Source of the DNA: an archaeon
GTDB taxonomy: Archaea; Micrarchaeota; Micrarchaeia; Anstonellales; Bilamarchaeaceae
Assembly (NCBI GenBank): GCA_020053355.1
Contig: JAGVNI010000008.1
Span: 1 to 64,000, forward strand
DNA: 64,000 bases
Reading direction: 5' to 3'
Shown here: positions 58,856 through 64,000 of the stretch, piece after piece
Layout of the letters: the number at the start of each line of letters is the position of its first letter
Numbering within the stretch: position 1 is the stretch's first letter
Made by a program: the position numbers and the translations under genes
Notes under the pieces: generated by a model
The model's input: the letters and a program-made list of their open reading frames with translations, nothing else
The model's database searches: none
Told to the model about the DNA's origin: nothing

Positions 58856-60292
58856 TTATGACTTGAAATCGAGGGTGTGAAGGCGCCCGCCCTTGAGCTC
58901 GTACACCGGCACCAGCGCCGGCGTTGGAACATGGCCCTGTTTCACCTGGAAGTCCGTCCGGTCCTGGAAGGTCCCTGAATTGATTAGTAGGGTCCCGCGG
59001 TACTGGGTGTAGCCGTTCTTATGAACGTGACCGGAGTGGAAGATATCAGGCGGTTCCTCGATGACCATGTAATCCACGTTCTCCGGGATGATGAGGTTGC
59101 CGCCGTAGATGGGGGAAAGGTGCCGCCGTTTCAGGTATTCGACCATGACCTTTTCCGGGTGCATATAAGACGCGCCAGGGATGTTCGCTATCATGGAGTC
59201 GATGGACGTCCCGTGGTAGACGAGATGCTTGACGCCTTCGATGGAGAGGGTGCACGGGTTCCCAATGGCCGTGATGTCGCAGGATATGAGGTCTTTGCCC
59301 AGAGCCGGCTGGGGCTCCCCGCGGCGGACCGCATCGTGGTTGCCGGGCGCGGCGATGACTTCGATATAATCGGGCAGGTCGTTCACGAAATCATCGAACA
59401 TCTTATACTGCTGGTAGATGTCTTTAACGACCAAATCCTTCTCCTGGTTCGGATAGATGCCTATCCCGTCAACGATATCGCCCGCTATCAGGAGGTACTT
59501 CACCTTGCCTGCGAGTTCGCGGGCTTCCCCGCGGCCATGGAGCCAGTCGGTGAATGATTTGAGGTGCTTGCCGAGGAAATGGCGGCTCCCGAAATGGATG
59601 TCTGAGAGATATGCGACCGCCACGTCGTTCTCGGCGCGCCGCTTCTCGCGCACGACGGGGAGTTCCGGCCATTCGATATCCTCGGCAATCATGTACGGTT
59701 CGAGTACCTTCCCGGTTATGGCGACGATGTCGTCTTTGAGCACGGACTTTGCCTTGTCCAGGATTTTCTCGTTGAACCGGGATTGGGATATGACGACCTT
59801 GAAGGTCCCGGTCATGTCCTCGACTTCGAAAAGAAGGTTGCCCTTCTTGGTCTCGCGCTTTTCAAATATGAAGACCGTGACCCGCACCTTCTCGTTGACG
59901 TGGCGCTTCACATCTGCAAGGTCGACCTGCGGGACCGAGCCGCTCCGCCGCAGCATTTTCGAAAGGCGCTCGAAGCGGTTGCGGAAATGCGCGATGAAAT
60001 TGTCCACTTCGCCTTTTGTGCGCGATTTCCCGGTGACGTCCAGGGTATGGTTGATTTTGATGTTCGGCGCGTGCTCCTTGGCGGTGGGGATGAATTCCGC
60101 CGGGCGCACTACTTCCGTGGCAGATGCGGGATTTGCCGGGTGTGCGAGCAACTGCTCGATGTCATCTTTTCCGACAAAATTCTTGTTCAGGAGGAGGATT
60201 TTCCGCAGGATTTCGTCGGACTGGTTCACGCGAAGGAGGTCTTCGGCCTCCACAGTAAGCCTGATGCCCTTCTCGGCGAGCTCTCCGAACAT
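58856..60292 (-). CDS. DNA polymerase D small subunit (DP1)
   Basis: AYLSDIHFGSRHF; LLIAGDIVDGIGIYPNQE; IEVIAAPGNHDAVRRGEPQPAL; FHSGHVHKNGY. Confidence 0.95.
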   Translation of the reverse strand: MFGELAEKGIRLTVEAEDLLRVNQSDEILRKILLLNKNFVGKDDIEQLLAHPANPASATEVVRPAEFIPTAKEHAPNIKINHTLDVTGKSRTKGEVDNFIAHFRNRFERLSKMLRRSGSVPQVDLADVKRHVNEKVRVTVFIFEKRETKKGNLLFEVEDMTGTFKVVISQSRFNEKILDKAKSVLKDDIVAITGKVLEPYMIAEDIEWPELPVVREKRRAENDVAVAYLSDIHFGSRHFLGKHLKSFTDWLHGRGEARELAGKVKYLLIAGDIVDGIGIYPNQEKDLVVKDIYQQYKMFDDFVNDLPDYIEVIAAPGNHDAVRRGEPQPALGKDLISCDITAIGNPCTLSIEGVKHLVYHGTSIDSMIANIPGASYMHPEKVMVEYLKRRHLSPIYGGNLIIPENVDYMVIEEPPDIFHSGHVHKNGYTQYRGTLLINSGTFQDRTDFQVKQGHVPTPALVPVYELKGGRLHTLDFKS

Positions 60293-60322
60293 CGTATCAG
60301 TTCCGCGGCGGGGCCGCGATTT

Positions 60323-60568
60323 TCAGCGCTCATTGAGCGTTTCCAGCGCGCTCATAATAGCCCAGATTTGGGTGCGGGCGTGAGCGGGCATGTTGATGTC
60401 TTCGGTGATGGATTCGATGACGTAAATGGCTGCGCTGACCTTGACATTGCTGTCTTCACCGGAATCAAGGCGGCCCTTCGCTTCGGAAAGGGCCCTGCGG
60501 ATGTTCTTCGGTATGCTCGTGTCGTTGACGAGGTCATCAATCATGTCGCTAATCTGCCTGATATCCAT
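60323..60568 (-). CDS. UPF0147 family protein
   Basis: QISDMIDDLVNDTSIPKNIRRALSEAKGRL...VSAAIYVIESITEDINMPAHARTQIWAIMSALE. Confidence 0.93.
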   Translation of the reverse strand: MDIRQISDMIDDLVNDTSIPKNIRRALSEAKGRLDSGEDSNVKVSAAIYVIESITEDINMPAHARTQIWAIMSALETLNER

Positions 60569-60770
60569 AATCATCACTCCCAGCCGGTATTTCCTGATAA
60601 AGTAGAATGATTGGATTTGAGGGAAAAAGAATTTAAAGATGATGAGGAAAAAACGGGCCGGCCATGAACGGCTTTCCGCCATTTCCGTCCCGAATCCTCT
60701 GAGCAAGGCTGGGCAGGACGAGGAAAAAGAAAAAAACGGGCCCGGGGGGATTGTCAGCACCGTTTTAGCG

Positions 60771-60807
60771 CACCAGTTTTTGGTGCACCTTTTTTCTAAA
60801 AAGGTGC
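60771..60807 (-). repeat. Intron element (copy in tRNA-Arg-TCT T-loop intron, sense)
   Basis: GCACCTTTTTAGAAAAAAGGTGCACCAAAAACTGGTG. Confidence 0.8.
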
Positions 60808-60831
60808 ATTTGAACCCCCGACCTACAGCTG

Positions 60832-60864
60832 CCACCTTTTAGGAAAAGGTGGACCAAAACGGTC
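60832..60864 (+). repeat. Intron element (copy in tRNA-Arg-TCT anticodon intron, inverted relative to tRNA)
   Basis: CCACCTTTTAGGAAAAGGTGGACCAAAACGGTC. Confidence 0.85.
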
Positions 60865-60963
60865 TGTAACCCTTTTCCTAACAATAGAAGGCTGCCGCTC
60901 TATCCAAGCTACCCCCGCCTTTCAGTTGGATTCGGCCAAAAACGCGAAGCGTTTTTCAACAAT

Positions 60964-60994
60964 CGGTTTTGGGCCGCCTTTTCCCAAAAGGCGG
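60964..60994 (-). repeat. Intron element (copy in tRNA-Arg-TCT D-loop intron, sense)
   Basis: CCGCCTTTTGGGAAAAGGCGGCCCAAAACCG. Confidence 0.85.
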
Positions 60995-61075
60995 ACTGAG
61001 CTACGAGCCCATGTCGATAACAATAGAGAAGTAGGCGGAAATTAAAAATAAAGCGGAAAAACGGAAATAGCAGTT

Positions 61076-61177
61076 CTAATCGTCTTCTTCCCAGTCTTCG
61101 TCCTCAAAGTCGTCCTCATCAGTATTCTCGTCCTCATCAAGGGTGAGGGGCGCGACATTATCGAACGGGGGAATCAC
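61076..61177 (-). CDS. Tiny acidic peptide (33 aa, GTG start), possible twin of next ORF
   Basis: VIPPFDNVAPLTLDEDENTDEDDFEDEDWEEDD; start overlaps upstream stop. Confidence 0.45.
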   Translation of the reverse strand: MIPPFDNVAPLTLDEDENTDEDDFEDEDWEEDD

Positions 61178-61260
61178 TCTTCATCCTCTTCTTCCCATTC
61201 CTCGTCCTCGCTGTCATCTTCGTCCCAGTCTTCCTCTTCGTCCATTTTCAGCGGTATCAT
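61174..61260 (-). CDS. Tiny acidic peptide (28 aa)
   Basis: MIPLKMDEEEDWDEDDSEDEEWEEEDEE; similar in start and composition to 61076..61177. Confidence 0.45.
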   Translation of the reverse strand: MIPLKMDEEEDWDEDDSEDEEWEEEDEE

Positions 61261-61361
61261 TGAATCCACCTGAGATTTGATGGTATAACGAAGAAAGGCT
61301 TTTAAAGATACGCCTAAGGGGGCAGCGAAAGGAGTAAAAATCTTCGACGTGTTCGGTTTCC

Positions 61362-61835
61362 ATGGACCTATTGAGGATGAGTTGGGATGCGACGATTGCC
61401 CATTGCGAGGAGCTTGCCGCAAAAATCCGGGACTTCAAGCCGCAGATGATAATCGGGCTGTCGCGTGGCGGCCTCGTGCCTGCGCGCATCATGTCGGACC
61501 TGCTGGATGTGAAAGAGGTCGGCATCCTGGGCGTCACGTTCTACAAGGCGATGGGGAAGCCCTCGGACTTCCCTAGAATCACGCAAGAGCTCACGATGGA
61601 CCTTGCCGGCAAGCGCATCCTCATCGTTGACGACGTTGCGGATACAGGCAGGAGCCTGATGGTCGCGAAGGATTACCTCCAGAGGAAGGGGGTGAAGGAG
61701 ATAAAAATCGCGACAATCCACTACAAGCCGAATTCCGTATTCAAGCCGGATTACTTCGTGGCATCCACGACGGCCTGGATAGTGTACCCCTGGGAGCGCC
61801 ACGAGATAGAGCGGGAGCTGGCCGCGAAGAAATGA
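61362..61835 (+). CDS. Phosphoribosyltransferase (xanthine/hypoxanthine type)
   Basis: MIIGLSRGGLVPARIMSDLL; ILIVDDVADTGRSLMVAKDYL. Confidence 0.93.
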   Translation: MDLLRMSWDATIAHCEELAAKIRDFKPQMIIGLSRGGLVPARIMSDLLDVKEVGILGVTFYKAMGKPSDFPRITQELTMDLAGKRILIVDDVADTGRSLMVAKDYLQRKGVKEIKIATIHYKPNSVFKPDYFVASTTAWIVYPWERHEIERELAAKK

Positions 61836-61861
61836 ATTTGAAAAAAGGCTATTTCAGAGGC

Positions 61862-63775
61862 TTATTTCAGCCGCACAGCCTCGAGGTCCGCAATCGCCCT
61901 CGAATCCTTCCGCATCATCATGCCAATCGAGCGGGCGAACTCCTCGGTCTTGCCCCAGTCGCCATGCATCGTTATGACGCGCTCAGGAGTCGGCCGCAGG
62001 TTCTTGATGTAAGCCATCAATTGCGCCCTGTCCGAGTGGCCAGAGAAGCCCTCGCAGGTCTCCACGCGCATGTTGATGTTCAAGGTCTTCATCTTGCCGT
62101 CGTCGCCTAGGATGGGCAGTTCCTTCATGCCCCGCTGCACCTTGCTGCCCAGGGACAGTGCGCTCTGGTAGCCGACAAAAAGCAGCGCGTTGTTCGGGTC
62201 ATCAGCCATGAGTTTCAGGTACTCGTACGAAGGGCCGCCGGTCAGCATGCCTGAGGGGGCAAGGATGATTGCCGGCTCGCCGTTCACGATATCGTCCCTC
62301 GACATCCCCTTGGCCACCTTGATTAGGGGCGACTCGAAGGGGCTCCGGTCTGACAGGATGCGCCTCTGGAGCTGCTCGCGCATGTATTCCGGGTAAGCGG
62401 TGTGTATCGCAGAGGCTTCCATTATCATGCCGTCGATGTAAATCGGGATGTTGAAATCCGGCTCGCGCCTCGACATCTCCTCCAGGACGAGGAGCATCTC
62501 CTGCGAGCGGCCGACCGCGAAGACCGGGATGAGCACCTTGCCGCGCTTTGCGGTGGTTTCCTTGATTATCTGGAAAAGCCTTTTTTCGCTGTCGAAGCGG
62601 TTGACTGATATGTCGTTCCTGCCTCCGTAGGTGCTCTCGATGAAGAGCGTCTCGAGGCGGGGGAAGTGGGTCGTGGCCGGGTCGAAGAGCCTTGTGAAGC
62701 CGAACTTCACATCTCCAGTGTAGACCAGGTTGTGGGCCCCTTCGCCGATATGCAGGTGGACGGATGCGCTGCCGAGCATGTGGCCGGCGTTATAGAGCGT
62801 CATCTTGATTTCAGGCGTTATGTCCACCACTTCCTCGTAATCGACCGTAATGACGTTACGCAGCTCCTTGTAGATGTCCTTCTTGGTGTATGGCGGGTCG
62901 ACATCGAACGCCTTCTTGCACAGGTTAAGGTAGTCCTGCTGGAGCAGCACCATGAAATCGCGCGTCGGGGGGGTGCAGTATACCGGGCCGTCGTAGCCGT
63001 ATGCGAAGAGGTATGGCAAAAAGCCCATGTGGTCCATGTGGCCGTGGCTGATGACGACAGCGTCGATGTCTTCGAGCGAGAAGCCCATCATGTTCAGGTA
63101 CGGGTACGCTTTCGAGTGGTCGCCTGTCGCCGGGTTCACGCCGACATCAATCAGGACCTTGGAGTGCGGGGTCTGCACGAGCAGGCAGGAACGGCCGACT
63201 TCGCGGAAACCGCCTAGGGCCATCACGCGTATCCAGTCCCCGGCAGGGGACGGCTGGCAGATTTTCTTGCCGATGTTCACGAGGAATTTCTTCCGCTCCC
63301 CGGCTTCGAGCGCGTTGATTTTGCGGACGCCGTCCAGCGTAGCCGAGGGCATCGTCGGGGCGCGCAGAGTCACCGGCGCCCAGTTCGTACGGAGCATGAT
63401 TTCCTTGAGTATGGAGCCGCCCTTGCCGATTACCAGGCCGGGCTTTATCGCCTCGATGCGCACTTCGCACATCTCCGGGACGAACGTTATGCCCCGGATG
63501 TCGGCTTCCTTGGGGACGAGCGCCTCGATGGCCGCCTTGGCCTCGTCGACATTCATGAGGTTCGTCGGGTCCACGCGGATGGTGACCTTCTTCTTGAGGG
63601 CGCTCGCCAGCTCCTTGATGAGCCGGTCGTTCGAGTAGAATGCCTTGATGTTCTTGATGTATATAACGGTGGAGAGCCCTTCGGGCTCGACCTTGGTCAC
63701 CTCGCAGTCTGGAGGCATTATCTCTGCTATCTTCTTGACTATGTCCTTATAGTGCAATAAAACACCCCTTATCAA
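61862..63775 (-). CDS. aCPSF1/FttA: KH-domain beta-CASP ribonuclease
   Basis: KH domains (GLVIGKGGSILKEI), SHGHMDHMGFLPYLFAYGYDGPVYCTPPT, YTGDVKFG, GFSGHSDRAQLMAYI. Confidence 0.96.
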   Translation of the reverse strand: MIRGVLLHYKDIVKKIAEIMPPDCEVTKVEPEGLSTVIYIKNIKAFYSNDRLIKELASALKKKVTIRVDPTNLMNVDEAKAAIEALVPKEADIRGITFVPEMCEVRIEAIKPGLVIGKGGSILKEIMLRTNWAPVTLRAPTMPSATLDGVRKINALEAGERKKFLVNIGKKICQPSPAGDWIRVMALGGFREVGRSCLLVQTPHSKVLIDVGVNPATGDHSKAYPYLNMMGFSLEDIDAVVISHGHMDHMGFLPYLFAYGYDGPVYCTPPTRDFMVLLQQDYLNLCKKAFDVDPPYTKKDIYKELRNVITVDYEEVVDITPEIKMTLYNAGHMLGSASVHLHIGEGAHNLVYTGDVKFGFTRLFDPATTHFPRLETLFIESTYGGRNDISVNRFDSEKRLFQIIKETTAKRGKVLIPVFAVGRSQEMLLVLEEMSRREPDFNIPIYIDGMIMEASAIHTAYPEYMREQLQRRILSDRSPFESPLIKVAKGMSRDDIVNGEPAIILAPSGMLTGGPSYEYLKLMADDPNNALLFVGYQSALSLGSKVQRGMKELPILGDDGKMKTLNINMRVETCEGFSGHSDRAQLMAYIKNLRPTPERVITMHGDWGKTEEFARSIGMMMRKDSRAIADLEAVRLK

Positions 63776-63857
63776 ATAATAGAGTATTATCGATTATCGA
63801 GGATAAAATGAAACGGGATTGGGATAAACGGGATAAGAAAAAATGAATTAGAAAAAA

Positions 63858-64000
63858 TTATGCGCCAATGAGTTTGTTAACGTCTTCCTTCTCCATGCGC
63901 TTGAAGCCGAATTTGGTCACGACGCAGAGGTCCACCCTCTCGCCGCTCGCCGCATCGCGCTTCATGGCGGCGCTTACAGCCTTGGCCGCAACCGGGAGGT
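63858..64000 (-). CDS. Proteasome beta subunit, C-terminal fragment (runs off window)
   Basis: LPVAAKAVSAAMKRDAASGERVDLCVVTKFGFKRMEKEDVNKLIGA; typical neighbour of aCPSF1. Confidence 0.75.
   Translation of the reverse strand, partial: LPVAAKAVSAAMKRDAASGERVDLCVVTKFGFKRMEKEDVNKLIGA

Larger units (their letters stand above)
60737..61010 (-). tRNA. tRNA-Arg (anticodon TCT) with three introns (D-loop, 37/38, T-loop)
   Basis: Exons GGGCTCGTAGCTCAG / CTTGGATAGAGCGGCAGCCTTCTA / AGCTGTAGGTCGGGGGTTCAAAT / CCCCCCGGGCCCG make a perfect 75-nt cloverleaf; introns 60909..60995 (87), 60831..60884 (54), 60750..60807 (58). Confidence 0.88.

Noticed and set aside
60737-61010. Repeated CCTTTT/AAAAGG hairpins as Rho-independent terminators
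   Set aside because: They lie between exons of a perfect tRNA cloverleaf and are better explained as intron elements.
1-64000. CRISPR array, rRNA operon, IS element/transposase
   Set aside because: No regularly spaced direct repeats, no rRNA-like sequence and no transposase motifs seen on reading.

Overview
The window is a gene-dense, mid/high-GC archaeal chromosome segment. Diagnostic archaeal genes are the DNA polymerase D small subunit (DP1), aCPSF1/FttA with the psmB C-terminus beside it, RNase HII, aTrm56, a geranylgeranyl reductase, archaeal HMG-CoA synthase, UPF0147 and a ~394-aa tRNA-splicing endonuclease. That endonuclease has the size and motif layout of the epsilon2 EndA known from ARMAN/Micrarchaeota, so a DPANN (Micrarchaeota-like) origin is inferred. 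Most genes are housekeeping (arg genes, glmM, prs, folD, thyX-like, asnB). Four areas stand out. (1) A 13-gene, tightly coupled minus-strand operon (18.8-28.9 kb) encodes a MoxR AAA+ ATPase, a protein fusing an HEIGH zincin-like domain to a VWA domain, and 11 small proteins. These are ankyrin proteins, a three-member unknown family and one orphan, all sharing an N-terminal LFDKxRRxxIRxAIxxG tag. (2) Three tRNA genes carry multiple introns: Arg-TCT (3 introns), Ile-TAT (2) and Arg-CCT (2, less certain). Five of these introns contain the same ~30-nt two-hairpin element, in both orientations and with compensatory changes. A frameshifted LAGLIDADG endonuclease ORF abuts and overlaps one of these tRNAs, and the epsilon2-like EndA is in the same window. 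(3) Two giant secreted proteins (1636 and about 2840 aa) have related N-terminal modules, a roughly 9-copy YGExFVxxVExN repeat in the larger one, and beta-barrel-like C-termini ending in an aromatic residue. They are flanked by two paralogous small proteins that resemble archaeal SecB-like proteins. (4) A short dispersed AAACYCGAAACYC repeat lies inside or next to genes. All calls come from reading the sequence and the ORF track; no database search was run.
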